NCBI GenBank assembly: GCA_964614245.1
Contig: CAZTKU010000010.1
Coordinates: 1 to 28,835, forward strand
Direction: 5' to 3'
DNA from: VGWB01 sp964614245
GTDB taxonomy: Bacteria; Bacteroidota; Ignavibacteria; UBA10030
Length of the DNA stretch: 28,835 bases
Shown here: in pieces, positions 1 to 8,558 of the stretch
Layout of the letters: each line of letters begins with the position of its first letter
Numbering within the stretch: the stretch's first letter is position 1
The notes under the pieces: generated by a model
What the model was told of the DNA's origin: nothing
The model's input: only the letters and a program-made list of their open reading frames with translations
Database searches by the model: none
Translations under genes and position numbers: made by a program

Positions 1-550
1 TTTGCACATCTATGCCGAGGCTGGTTGGAAATCCTGCTTCATAGATGGCTTGCGTTCGTTTATTTTCATCAACCCATTTCGTCAATCGTGTGTAGTTTCT
101 AGTTGGACTATCCGCCCCTGGCACCTTTGACCCAAAGGTACCAAAGGCATAGTTCCCTTTGTTTGGACTGCTATGGGGTGATGACGGAAAGAAGGTTGCA
201 TCGGGATTGTACTCGGCAATCCGCATGTTGTGCGACCAGTATTGCCCATAATTCCAGCCGCCCGGCCACATTGTGGTCGGCACATTCCAGTTACGGTCCT
301 GGTTGCCCATATGTACGAAGGTGTGATTGTTGAGCGCATCAGCACCGAGAGATTCACGCCACCATCGATTTGCTGTATATGGTGTGAGGTTGTCCGGCGT
401 GAATCCATCCCAGTAATCGCCAGCCACGAACACGCCCGTGCTGGCGGGTGCAGAGCCTTGCCGCGTTTCAGTCTGACCATACATTGCCGAGGCAAGCAAG
501 AGTATCAGACCAAAAACGACAAGTACTTGTTTTACGATCTTATGAACCAT
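1..550 (-). CDS. Secreted protein of unknown function, 3' end outside window
   Basis: The reading frame is open from an ATG at 548-550 to the left edge, giving about 183 residues with no stop, so the C-terminus is missing. An AAGGAG site (559-564) lies 8 nt upstream of the start. The N-terminus is a signal peptide: MVHKIVKQ, then a hydrophobic stretch (VLVVFGLILLLASA) ending near MYGQ. The mature part is rich in Trp, Asn and Gly (for example GDYWDGF, NRWWRES, MWPGGWNYGQYW), which suggests an extracellular beta-rich protein. I recognise no catalytic domain. It starts 37 bp after the stop of the TonB receptor gene and is probably co-transcribed with it, so it may be that receptor's exported partner. 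A T9SS sorting domain could be present in the missing C-terminus. The gene call is secure; its function is unknown. Confidence 0.8.
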   Translation of the reverse strand, partial: MVHKIVKQVLVVFGLILLLASAMYGQTETRQGSAPASTGVFVAGDYWDGFTPDNLTPYTANRWWRESLGADALNNHTFVHMGNQDRNWNVPTTMWPGGWNYGQYWSHNMRIAEYNPDATFFPSSPHSSPNKGNYAFGTFGSKVPGADSPTRNYTRLTKWVDENKRTQAIYEAGFPTSLGIDVQ

Positions 551-587
551 GATGTAATCTCCTTAGATTTGGCTGACACTTTGCACG

Positions 588-3572
588 TTAAAACTCAAAG
601 TATGCCCCAACATAGACTTGCCGAGGCATGTCATAGACGCTTGTGCCTTCCTCAAGAATCGCCCTGTTGTATTCTCCGGTCGGATCACCGGTGGTATAGA
701 ACTTCAGCTGGCTTGCTCCCGTGTATGTTGCATACGCAAGAATGTTCTCCTTATTGAAGACGTTCTTCACATCCATGAAAACGCCGATACGCTTGCCGCT
801 GAAGACAAAGGCTTTCTCGAGTCGTACATCAACCATGCTGTTTGCCGGAGCAGTCTCGAGTCGACGGGCGGTTCGATTATCCACTGTTGGATTCGTATAC
901 AAGAAGCCGCTTGCGTAGGTCCCGACAACATTGAGGAGAACATCATACGGGAATTGTAGCGAGAGGGCGTATCCTAACCGATGTGTGCGGTCGAAGCCGG
1001 TTCCAAGCACAGAAGCTCCACCGCCTACGTTGATAAGATACTGTTTGAAGTTCTTCGCATCACTGAATGGAAGTTGAGTAAATACGCTGTCCGCCGTGTT
1101 TCTGGCAAACGACGTCTTGTTCGGTGCGGGACCGGTTGCCGGTGCTTTAATAACACTCCAAGCATAATTCACTCGACCCGTCACCTTCACGATATCTTCA
1201 AAAGAGTGCTGACCCAGGTTGAGTGTCACCTCCACTCCTCGTGCATCGGCATACCCGGAATTGAAGGCCACGTTATACGTTGTCACAACCTGTCCGCTGA
1301 GTCCCGATAAGGTGTAAGCGTACCGTTGGAAGTTTTCCACTTCTCGAAAATATGCGTTTGCATTGAGGGAGATGCGCGGTAAGAATTCCCAGCTTGCGCC
1401 GAATTCATAGTTTGTCGACTTGTACGGATCTTGGTTGACGCGCATCTGGTTCGGGAGCGACGGGTTGTTGACATTGTTATAGCCCGTGTAGATTTGAGAG
1501 AACGGCACCGGCTGACTTGATCGGGAGAATGAGAAATACATCGTGGCATTCTCTGTGATCGGATGACTGACGCCAATGCGCGGCGAGAAAAACCACTTCA
1601 TCTTTACCTTATCGCCCCGATATGTCACGAAGCCTGCTCTTGGACCGACGCTGAAGGATCCCGTCACGGGGTTGATGTAGGGTTTGTAGAAGTCTGCAAA
1701 CTCCGCGGCATCTACGTCCATACCGTCAACCCTTGCGCCTACATTCACGATAAGACCAGAGAATTCAATTCTGTCTTGCGCGTACGCCCCAAATTCCATC
1801 GGCTTCATATCGTACTGCTCAAGCAATACGCCAACCGCGGGATCGACGTCCGTTGGGGCGATAACTGTCGAGCGGCGGTCCTGGTTGACACTGTGGAGCC
1901 GAACCTGCGCGCCCGCACGCAACTGATGGTTGAGCGTGACTTGACTTGTGAAGTCCGCTTTCAGCGTCGTGACACTTGTTTGAAGGTTCTCATAATAATA
2001 GGTCGGGTTTGCCAGTACTTGACCGTTGCCGACAACGTTGGTAATCGTTGGATCAATCCCTTGTGTATCGTCATTATTGTTGTTGAAGAATCTTCCAGTG
2101 CCGACGGCTCCAATGTAACGCCTGACCTTTGCCGTGTCAAAACCCAACACAAGAAAATCTGCCGAGCCCTTTGTTTGACTGTAGGTATCAGGGATCCCAT
2201 CGCCATTGCTGTCGGTGAAGCTGTCGAGGAACCCAACGCGTCCAGACTTTTTGACGTGGCTTACTTGAACTTCATAGAAGGTTTCAGGTGTTAGAAAATG
2301 CGTAAACTTCGCGCTGGCTATCCCGGAATACCCATCGTTCACAGGAACGCCCTCAAGAAAATATCGTGACGCATCGTTGTATTGCCGGTTCTTCCAGCCG
2401 AAGAGTTGCCCCCGATCCTGAAGCACCCCCGTGAAGACAAGCTTCATGCTCTTCGTGAAATCGTAATTAGCCTTCAGCGTAAGATTTGCTTCACGCGAGA
2501 ATTCATTTGGCATGAATCCATGCGTGTCAAAAAGCCTTCCTGTAAAGAAAAGACCAAGGTCCTCGACCACTGATCCACCGAGCGAAACCTCAGCATCTAT
2601 CGTTGGCGATTCGCCTATCTCATACTTACCCGGTGTCCAGATATAACGGGTTGCTTTCACGTTATTTGCTGCTGCAAGCGTCCGCTTGTTTGTAAGATAC
2701 TTTGAAGTGTCAGATGCAGGATAGAATTCGGGGCCGAAATAACCTGGTCCTTTGAGAAACCGATCAAAACTTCCACCGCCCATGCGGAAGAACGCCCGAC
2801 CACTCCACGCCCCCCTGCCTTCACGCAGGCTTGCGTTGTAAAGGCCGGCTGTTGACGCAACGTATTCGGCATTTGCAGCGCCGGCGACGACATTGAGTTC
2901 TGACAAGCCGGAGCTGTTCAGATCGACCACCCTCCCCTTTGCCTCGTACGGCTTGGTCACGCGGTTATATCGCTGTGCGGGGCTGATGTCTCCCGTGCCA
3001 ACATAGTCAGTATTCCCAAATTGGTCTGTGATATCAACTCCGTCCAGGATGGTTTTGGTCTCTTGCAGCTGGCTGCCTCGAATGCGACCCTTAAAGACAC
3101 TTGCGGTCGTGTTCAGTAACTCTTGAACCGAAAGGACAGGCATGTTGTTGTTCAGCTCGCCGCTTGCGACAACGGTTCTTGTTGAGGTGAGGGTTTTATC
3201 AACAAGTTTGCGTTCAGCCTCTATGACGACTTCTTGTAAGCCAATGGCTTCACTGCGCAAGCTAATATCGAGCGTCACCGTCTGATCAGAACTTACGCGC
3301 ACGCCGCGCACAATGCCGCGTGCATACCCAACCGCCGAGGCGACGACATTGTAGGTGCCGGGAGGAACGGCTAGGATCAGGTAAACGCCTTTCTCATCAG
3401 CGGCGGCCCCCATCATTGTCCCTTCAATGACAACATTGGCACCGACGACCGGTTCACCACTGGAGGCGTCCTTGACAACCCCAGTGATCTTGCCATTTCC
3501 TGCAAACATCACCGCTGCTGGTAGGATCACCAAGGTGAGAAGGAGGAGAACTGTGCACCAAGAGTATCTCAT
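588..3572 (-). CDS. TonB-dependent outer-membrane receptor with carboxypeptidase-regulatory-like domain
   Basis: This 994-residue protein is an outer-membrane receptor, expected to import a ligand using TonB/ExbBD energy. A signal peptide occupies residues 1-24. Residues 27-106 form a CarboxypepD_reg-like beta-sandwich (GKITGVVKDASSGEPVVGAN, then PPGTYNVVASAVGY). A plug domain follows at about 112-250 (LQEVVIEAE, ILDGVDITDQFG, NAEYVASTAGLYN), then a barrel that ends in the aromatic residue Phe (GAYFEF), as usual for outer-membrane barrels. Residues 454-462 (DSNGDGIPD) look like a calcium-binding loop in an extracellular segment. The start is supported by AAGGAG at 3580-3585, 7 nt upstream. 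The ligand cannot be predicted. There is no SusD-like partner in view; the adjacent downstream gene encodes a secreted protein instead. Confidence 0.93.
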   Translation of the reverse strand: MRYSWCTVLLLLTLVILPAAVMFAGNGKITGVVKDASSGEPVVGANVVIEGTMMGAAADEKGVYLILAVPPGTYNVVASAVGYARGIVRGVRVSSDQTVTLDISLRSEAIGLQEVVIEAERKLVDKTLTSTRTVVASGELNNNMPVLSVQELLNTTASVFKGRIRGSQLQETKTILDGVDITDQFGNTDYVGTGDISPAQRYNRVTKPYEAKGRVVDLNSSGLSELNVVAGAANAEYVASTAGLYNASLREGRGAWSGRAFFRMGGGSFDRFLKGPGYFGPEFYPASDTSKYLTNKRTLAAANNVKATRYIWTPGKYEIGESPTIDAEVSLGGSVVEDLGLFFTGRLFDTHGFMPNEFSREANLTLKANYDFTKSMKLVFTGVLQDRGQLFGWKNRQYNDASRYFLEGVPVNDGYSGIASAKFTHFLTPETFYEVQVSHVKKSGRVGFLDSFTDSNGDGIPDTYSQTKGSADFLVLGFDTAKVRRYIGAVGTGRFFNNNNDDTQGIDPTITNVVGNGQVLANPTYYYENLQTSVTTLKADFTSQVTLNHQLRAGAQVRLHSVNQDRRSTVIAPTDVDPAVGVLLEQYDMKPMEFGAYAQDRIEFSGLIVNVGARVDGMDVDAAEFADFYKPYINPVTGSFSVGPRAGFVTYRGDKVKMKWFFSPRIGVSHPITENATMYFSFSRSSQPVPFSQIYTGYNNVNNPSLPNQMRVNQDPYKSTNYEFGASWEFLPRISLNANAYFREVENFQRYAYTLSGLSGQVVTTYNVAFNSGYADARGVEVTLNLGQHSFEDIVKVTGRVNYAWSVIKAPATGPAPNKTSFARNTADSVFTQLPFSDAKNFKQYLINVGGGASVLGTGFDRTHRLGYALSLQFPYDVLLNVVGTYASGFLYTNPTVDNRTARRLETAPANSMVDVRLEKAFVFSGKRIGVFMDVKNVFNKENILAYATYTGASQLKFYTTGDPTGEYNRAILEEGTSVYDMPRQVYVGAYFEF

Positions 3573-4252
3573 GATGTTGCTCCTTGGATGTAGAAATATT
3601 TCTGTGGATTAACGAGTTGACAGGCGAAAAACAGAAGAGGGAGAAAGAGAAACGCCGCTCCTGTTCTGGTTTTGCTTGTAGAGGGAAAAGCGAGCACGTT
3701 GTAGCACTTTGTCTGTCCCAACACCTCCCTTCTGCTCTAAGCGGTTATCGGTGAGGGTGATCGAAACTCGAGTCGTCTACGACACAACGCTCAGTCATAT
3801 GTCGAAACAGCGCTACACTGCAGCAAACACACCGGGGCCGCCTTGCACCAGCGCACAAGGCAGTTCTGACAGCACACAGCTGTACGAGGGAAAGCTGAGG
3901 TTTTATTACCGAAACCAAGTTTTATATGACCGAGTATAAAGGTTTTTGGAAGGAATGTCAAGAACAAACTCCGCCGCTTCAATGACAGAACATCAAGCGG
4001 CCGGACTCTGAAAACCAATTGCAGATTTCGGCAGCCCCCCTGCTTCCTACCCAGCGTCCAAGTGAAGCTTTTCCCTCAAAGAATTTCCTCATTGGCCAAC
4101 ATAGTATCCTCCTCTACCTCGGGCGTGACAACAAGGTTCCTGGAGGGCATAGAAATCCCCAGGATCTTTGAGGAAACAAATGCCCTGTGTTTCTCGTAAA
4201 CCCATCATGCACTTTTCCTTTTCAATATGAGAAATTCTCACGGAGGTTCATC
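3573..4252. other. Gene-free divergent intergenic region
   Basis: This stretch of about 680 bp separates the minus-strand receptor from the plus-strand repeat protein and must hold both promoters. I could not pick out a convincing -35/-10 pair or Bacteroidota-type TTG/TAnnTTTG promoter on either strand. The short open frames here have no protein-like features. There is a perfect 13-bp dyad (TGAGAA-A-TTCTCA, 4228-4240) directly before the GGAGG ribosome site of the plus-strand gene, and an imperfect hairpin at about 4138-4164. Dyads this short are expected by chance, so only the position makes the first one notable. Confidence 0.5.
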
Positions 4253-5974
4253 ATGAAACAGCTCCTTCTCGCTCTCACACTCCTGACAGCCTTCATTCTC
4301 AGTTCGGTCACCGCACAAGAGAATGTGCTGGCTGAAATCCGAAATCTCGCGTATCAGGATGTGAAGATGGACGGCTTTGTGCTGGATAAGGATCAGGAGG
4401 TCTCGATCACTGCTGTTGGCGCCGGTGATCGAACACGCGATCTGTACACGACCGCGTGGATCTTGGGCAAACAAACGCGCGCGGTTGCCTGGAAATTGAG
4501 GAACGCGAAGGAGCGCCATGTGAGTCGGGGGCTTGCCGAGTACTCCGACCAGATTACCCTTCCAAAAGGAGAGTACGAGGTCTACTACGCTGCATTTCCA
4601 GATTGGTCGGAAAATATCGAGGGCTTTGGCGACTTTATGGAGTATCTCGCTGACCGGATTTTTCATCCTAGCAGGAGAAGGAGCGAGTACCGAGACCTCT
4701 CCATTACAATTCGAGGCACTGGAACGCATGTCGGCAAGGAAGGCGTGGAACAATGGCACGAGCAATTGCGGAAGGACGCTCTTGTTTCACTCAGCGGCTT
4801 ATGGGACAACGACTACGTGCACCAGGGCTTCATACTCGACAAACCGATGGAGCTCGCTCTCTATGCTGTCGGTGAAGCCAACGATGATGCAACATACGAC
4901 TACGGATGGATTCTCGATACCGAGACGGGCGAGCGCGTCTGGCAAATGACCGACCGGAATACTCGTCACGCGGGGGGCGCGCGGAAGAACCGCATGATCT
5001 CCGAGACGATCTCACTCCCCGCCGGGAAGTACGTGGCGTATTTCGTCACCGACGGCTCCCATTCGAACCGTGACTGGAATGCGCCCCCGCCGTACGATCC
5101 TCCGTTCTGGGGATTGACCGTCAGACTCAAAGACGAGTCCTTGAGAAAGTATGCGAAGACATTCGACTACAAAGCAGCCAATGATCAGAACCTCATTGTA
5201 GATCTGACTCGCTTCAGGGACGATGAATTTCAGTCAAAAGCCATCACTCTCAACAAGGCCCTGGATGTGCGCATCACCGCGGTTGGCGAGGGCCGCGATG
5301 GAGAAATGTCCGATTATGGATGGATCGTCGATGCGAAGACACGAAAGAAGCTATGGACGATGGAGTACGGTGAAACCGAGCATGCCGGGGGAGATCAGAA
5401 AAACCGCATGGTCAACAAGGTGCTCCACCTGGACAAAGGAAGCTACATTGTCTACTTCGTCACCGACGGCTCGCACTCGTATCGCGATTGGAATGCTGCG
5501 CCTCCCTTCGACCCGGAGCATTGGGGAATCTCGCTCAACGCGGTAAGCGAGGGATTCAACCCGAACGATGTGAGTGCATACGAAGAGGGTGAGGATAAAT
5601 CGGTTCTCGCGCGTGTTGTCGGCGTACGGGATGATGAGCGGAGGCGAGAATCCTTCACGCTCACGAAGAGGAGCGATGTCCGCATTCATGCCCTTGGCGA
5701 AGGCCAGGATGGCGACATGGCCGATTATGCATGGATTGAGGATGCCAACACCGGGAAGGTCGTATGGGAAATGACCTATCGCACGACCGAGTACGCCGGT
5801 GGAGCACGCAAGAATCGCCTTTTCGACGACACCATCACTCTTCCCGCGGGAAAATATACGGTATTCTACGAAACCGATGGATCCCATGCATTCAACGACT
5901 GGAATGACGATCCTCCGGATGACCCCACCAGTTGGGGCGTCACGGTGTCTTTAATTGAGGGGACGCGACGCTAG
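4253..5974 (+). CDS. Secreted four-repeat protein (DGSH/DWN repeat), function unknown
   Basis: The protein has 573 residues. I chose the ATG at 4253 because GGAGG (4242-4246) lies 6 nt upstream and it begins a clean signal peptide (MKQLLLALTLLTAFILSSVTAQ); the in-frame ATG at 4187 would bury that signal. The mature protein is four tandem copies of a domain of roughly 115 residues: about 38-154 (diverged, with an insertion), 178-292, 317-428 and 451-567. Copies 2-4 share, in order, VGEG/VGEA, DYGWI or DYAWI, VW.M or LW.M, HAGG or YAGG with KNR, an L..GKY-like strand, TDGSH, DWN..PP.DP and WG. The pattern suggests a beta-sandwich module with a conserved surface site; the invariant TDGSH and DWN residues could bind metal or ligand. 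No sorting domain, catalytic motif or membrane segment is visible. I do not recognise the family. It is the only plus-strand gene here and is probably monocistronic. Confidence 0.9.
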   Translation: MKQLLLALTLLTAFILSSVTAQENVLAEIRNLAYQDVKMDGFVLDKDQEVSITAVGAGDRTRDLYTTAWILGKQTRAVAWKLRNAKERHVSRGLAEYSDQITLPKGEYEVYYAAFPDWSENIEGFGDFMEYLADRIFHPSRRRSEYRDLSITIRGTGTHVGKEGVEQWHEQLRKDALVSLSGLWDNDYVHQGFILDKPMELALYAVGEANDDATYDYGWILDTETGERVWQMTDRNTRHAGGARKNRMISETISLPAGKYVAYFVTDGSHSNRDWNAPPPYDPPFWGLTVRLKDESLRKYAKTFDYKAANDQNLIVDLTRFRDDEFQSKAITLNKALDVRITAVGEGRDGEMSDYGWIVDAKTRKKLWTMEYGETEHAGGDQKNRMVNKVLHLDKGSYIVYFVTDGSHSYRDWNAAPPFDPEHWGISLNAVSEGFNPNDVSAYEEGEDKSVLARVVGVRDDERRRESFTLTKRSDVRIHALGEGQDGDMADYAWIEDANTGKVVWEMTYRTTEYAGGARKNRLFDDTITLPAGKYTVFYETDGSHAFNDWNDDPPDDPTSWGVTVSLIEGTRR

Positions 5975-6013
5975 AAGCTCCGTCGAAAAGCCAGTGGCCT
6001 AGATCTCACAGCC

Positions 6014-6054
6014 AAGACCGCCAGGAGAATCGAGTTGTTTTTCTTGGCGGTCTT
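6014..6054 (+). terminator. Probable terminator of the four-repeat protein gene
   Basis: A perfect 10-bp stem (AAGACCGCCA, 6014-6023, with TGGCGGTCTT, 6045-6054) can be extended inward by about three pairs including one G-U. It lies 39 bp after the stop codon at 5974. A T-rich stretch is in the loop, but the U-tract after the stem is weak, so termination may be inefficient. Confidence 0.55.
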
Positions 6055-6222
6055 TGTGCTTTGTTTCAAGAGGATCCCTTCGGGGATGATTCAAGATACT
6101 TTTCGACCGCTTCTCGAGACGCGATCAGTTACACACCGCGTGGATAACACAAGCGAAATTCCCGCCGAGCACCACGCAACCGCCTTGCAGAAAACACAAA
6201 ACCTGCTGCTGCCCGACGACCG

Positions 6223-6335
6223 AAGACACGTTTGTGGGATGAAGGAGGAGCCCGCCCGACGATGTCCCCGCCTGAACGACCCGTCCGAACGGCTAGGCCG
6301 GGCGGGCGTAGTCGGGCAGGGTTCGGGCGGGAAAA
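6223..6335. repeat. GC-rich dispersed repeat with internal inverted arms
   Basis: The segment contains GAAGGAGGAG (6241-6250) followed by CCCGCCCGAC. Positions 6251-6272 are a near-perfect inverted copy of 6301-6321, separated by about 28 nt, so it can fold into a long hairpin. A related but shorter copy sits at about 21830-21885 in the same orientation, sharing the block around GAAGGAGGAG-YCCGCCCGA and the preceding TTTG-GGGA stretch. Both copies are intergenic. It looks like a non-coding dispersed repeat family; only two copies can be seen here. Confidence 0.5.
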
Positions 6336-6677
6336 CCCACCGTGTCGGAGATTGAGCCTGCTACGCGGGCAGCAACAGGTTTGTTCAATCCACTGAACGA
6401 ATCGGTCAAATCTTATGCCATCTTCCCTGGCTCGGAAAACACAATCGAAAAGAGAGATTCCGATTACCAATTCAATCCTGCTTTACTAAGCAGAGGAAAT
6501 ACCATTCTAATTGTGAGAGGTGAGAATAGGAAGAGCGTCACGGGGGGGGCGCGGCGGGAGCCTTCACTTCCGAAAGACGGGACTCCCGACACCGAGTGCA
6601 AAAAAAATGCAGACGAAGATCATCCAGTCAAGAATGAGCTTCACCTGCACGTGAATTCTTATGACAGGAAATTTCCG

Positions 6678-8312
6678 CTAGTTCAATTTCGCAATCTTCA
6701 CAGCCTCAGGCAACAAACCGACCGCTTTCTGGAACTGTGGATCGACCTCCAACATCACCGGATACCAGCCGTCATTCCCCCAAAGGGCTCGCGCGATCTC
6801 TGCCTTGAGCCGCGCTTTGATGTAGGCGACATCTTGCTGGAATTCCTTCTCTTCGACGCTCACACCTTTCGTCTTCGTGAACGTCTGGAAATTGTCCAGA
6901 ATCATGTCGGTAACGGCATATGATCGGATGAAACTCTTCCGATCGGTGGTGAACTCTGACCGGATTTTCCGCCCCTCGCCGTCGAGATAGGCTGTGACAA
7001 ACTGATAGAACATATCGCGGCGGAAGAGATTCTCTGTCGACTTGCTCAGGCTTGGGGGCTTGACGATGTAGTCGGGAGTAATGCCGCCTCCACCGTAGAC
7101 CGCCCTGCCGCCATTGGTGTGGTAAACAAGGCCGAGCGAATCGGCCCTGGCTTTGGCATCCTTTCTGTGTTCGAGATTCTCTCCCTCCTGCTCCTCACGC
7201 TGAAACGCCTCAAGCTGATATTGCCCCTTGGCTTTCCCTTCGTACGATCGCTGAATCAGCCGTCCGCTCGGCGTATAGTAACGAGCGATCGTCATACGAA
7301 GACCCGAGCCATCGTTGAAGGTCCACTGCCGCTGCACCAGGCCTTTTCCGAAACTCGTCTCGCCCACGATGAGTCCTCGATCCCAATCCTGGATCGCTCC
7401 AGCAACGATCTCGCTCGCACTCGCCGAGGCATTGCCAATCAGCACAATGAGTGGAAGTTTCTCGTAGGGATCACCGCTGTTTGCAGCATAGGACTCTTCG
7501 AGCTCCGCCGAGCGAGCTTTTGTATACACGATCTTCGTTGGCTTATCCTTCGTTCCTCCGTCCAGAAAGAGGTCGGCCATGCGCACCGCTTCATCCAGGA
7601 TCCCTCCTGGATTGTTCCGAAGATCAAGGATCAGCCGCTTCATGCCTTGTTCACGCAAGGACTGGAGCGCTCTCGTCAGCTCTTGGCCGGTCTTCATGCC
7701 GAACTTGTTCACGCTGACGTAGCCGACCTCCTCGTTCACCATCATCGCAACATCAATGCTGGTGATGGCGATCTGCGCGCGCGTAATCTCATACACAAGG
7801 AGCTCACCGACGCTCGGGCGGGCGATTGTCACTTTTACTTTCGTCCCCTTTGGTCCCCGGAGACGCTGCGATGCCTGGTCTGCCGTGAAGCCGATGGCCG
7901 TTGTATCGTTGATCCTCACAATTCTATCATTGGAGAGGATGCCAAGCATTGTTGCCGGGCTGCCCCCCATGGGCTCAATGACGATGATTGTGTCATTGAG
8001 GGCGCGAATCATCAGACCAACGCCCTGGTAGTTCCCCTGCATATCTTCCGTTGCGCGCTGAAAGATCCTCGGGGGAAAATAGACGGAGTGGGGATCAAGC
8101 TGCTCCAGCAGGCCGGTTATCGCCCCTTCGGTGAGCTTCCGGGTGTCAACCGTGTCAACATAGTACTTGTCGGCAAGGACAAGGATATCCTTGAATTTGT
8201 TCAGTTGCTCATAGATGTTGTCGGCGGAAACGAGCGCCTTCCCCTCAAAACCAACAATAGCTCCTACCACCATCATCGCAACGCCCGTCCACACAGAAAA
8301 CGTCTTTTTCAT
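6678..8312 (-). CDS. C-terminal processing peptidase (S41 family, periplasmic)
   Basis: This 544-residue serine protease of the CtpA/Prc family degrades or trims envelope proteins by recognising their C-termini through a PDZ domain. Residues 1-30 hold an uncleaved or cleavable N-terminal hydrophobic segment. The N-terminal helical part (about 35-95) includes LDPHSVYF. The PDZ domain covers about 95-180 (QGVGLMI, then LSNDRIVRIND). The S41 core follows, with LILDLRNNPGG at about 227-237, the catalytic Ser298 in NASASASE and Lys323 in SFGKGLVQ, matching the Ser-Lys spacing of 25 in E. coli Prc. The C-terminal 200 residues are a less conserved extension. GAAGGTG lies about 8 nt before the ATG. 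The upstream PorV-like gene has its own terminator, so this gene is probably transcribed separately. Natural substrates are unknown. Confidence 0.95.
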   Translation of the reverse strand: MKKTFSVWTGVAMMVVGAIVGFEGKALVSADNIYEQLNKFKDILVLADKYYVDTVDTRKLTEGAITGLLEQLDPHSVYFPPRIFQRATEDMQGNYQGVGLMIRALNDTIIVIEPMGGSPATMLGILSNDRIVRINDTTAIGFTADQASQRLRGPKGTKVKVTIARPSVGELLVYEITRAQIAITSIDVAMMVNEEVGYVSVNKFGMKTGQELTRALQSLREQGMKRLILDLRNNPGGILDEAVRMADLFLDGGTKDKPTKIVYTKARSAELEESYAANSGDPYEKLPLIVLIGNASASASEIVAGAIQDWDRGLIVGETSFGKGLVQRQWTFNDGSGLRMTIARYYTPSGRLIQRSYEGKAKGQYQLEAFQREEQEGENLEHRKDAKARADSLGLVYHTNGGRAVYGGGGITPDYIVKPPSLSKSTENLFRRDMFYQFVTAYLDGEGRKIRSEFTTDRKSFIRSYAVTDMILDNFQTFTKTKGVSVEEKEFQQDVAYIKARLKAEIARALWGNDGWYPVMLEVDPQFQKAVGLLPEAVKIAKLN

Positions 8313-8358
8313 TAAAGCACCTTCAAATGATAGAGAACTTCTGGCTCTTCCAACGGAG

Positions 8359-8381
8359 CTGAGGAACCGTTAGTTCCTCGG
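8359..8381 (-). promoter_or_regulatory. Hairpin in the 5' leader of the S41 protease gene
   Basis: A perfect 7-bp stem (GAGGAAC, 8361-8367, with GTTCCTC, 8373-8379) and a 5-nt loop, extendable by a G-U and a C-G pair, lies 47 nt before the protease start. No U-tract follows on the minus strand, so it is not an obvious terminator. It could be a leader structure affecting stability or translation, or chance. Confidence 0.25.
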
Positions 8382-8487
8382 CGATGCGAAGCCGCTCAAG
8401 GACGCCAGCTGGCTGCCAAACCATTGCATTTCAAGGTACGTAAAAAACACGAGAGAGGAAACCTGCTGTGACAAATCGTACGCTTTG

Positions 8488-8531
8488 AAAAAAAGGAAAA
8501 GCCATCCGAAAACTGCAGGGATGGCCTTTCC
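8488..8531 (-). terminator. Rho-independent terminator of the receptor/cargo/PorV operon
   Basis: On the minus strand a 13-bp stem with one mismatch (arms 8519-8531 and 8495-8507, GGAAAGGCCATCC against GGATGGCTTTTCC) is followed by a U-tract (the A-run at 8488-8494 on the plus strand). It lies 28 bp after the stop of the PorV-like gene. Confidence 0.85.
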
Positions 8532-8558
8532 AGCAATGCAGGTGATGCAACTCAGCTC

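Larger units (their letters stand above)
5975..6677. other. Gene-free region between convergent genes
   Basis: About 700 bp lie between the convergent 3' ends of the four-repeat protein gene and the S41 protease gene. The left part holds a hairpin terminator (6014-6054) and a small UUCG-loop hairpin near 6071-6085. The middle holds a GC-rich inverted repeat with a relative near 21830. Further right are a small hairpin (6478-6493), a run of eight G near 6542 and a run of eight A near 6601. Open frames on both strands have no plausible start signals or protein-like composition, so I see no gene. Confidence 0.6.

Noticed and set aside
1563..2294. Plus-strand open frame of 243 codons
   Set aside because: It is antisense to the TonB receptor barrel; its composition and lack of a ribosome site mark it as a shadow.
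7119..8315. Plus-strand open frame of 398 codons
   Set aside because: It is fully antisense to the S41 protease, whose catalytic motifs are intact, and it has no signal or domain.
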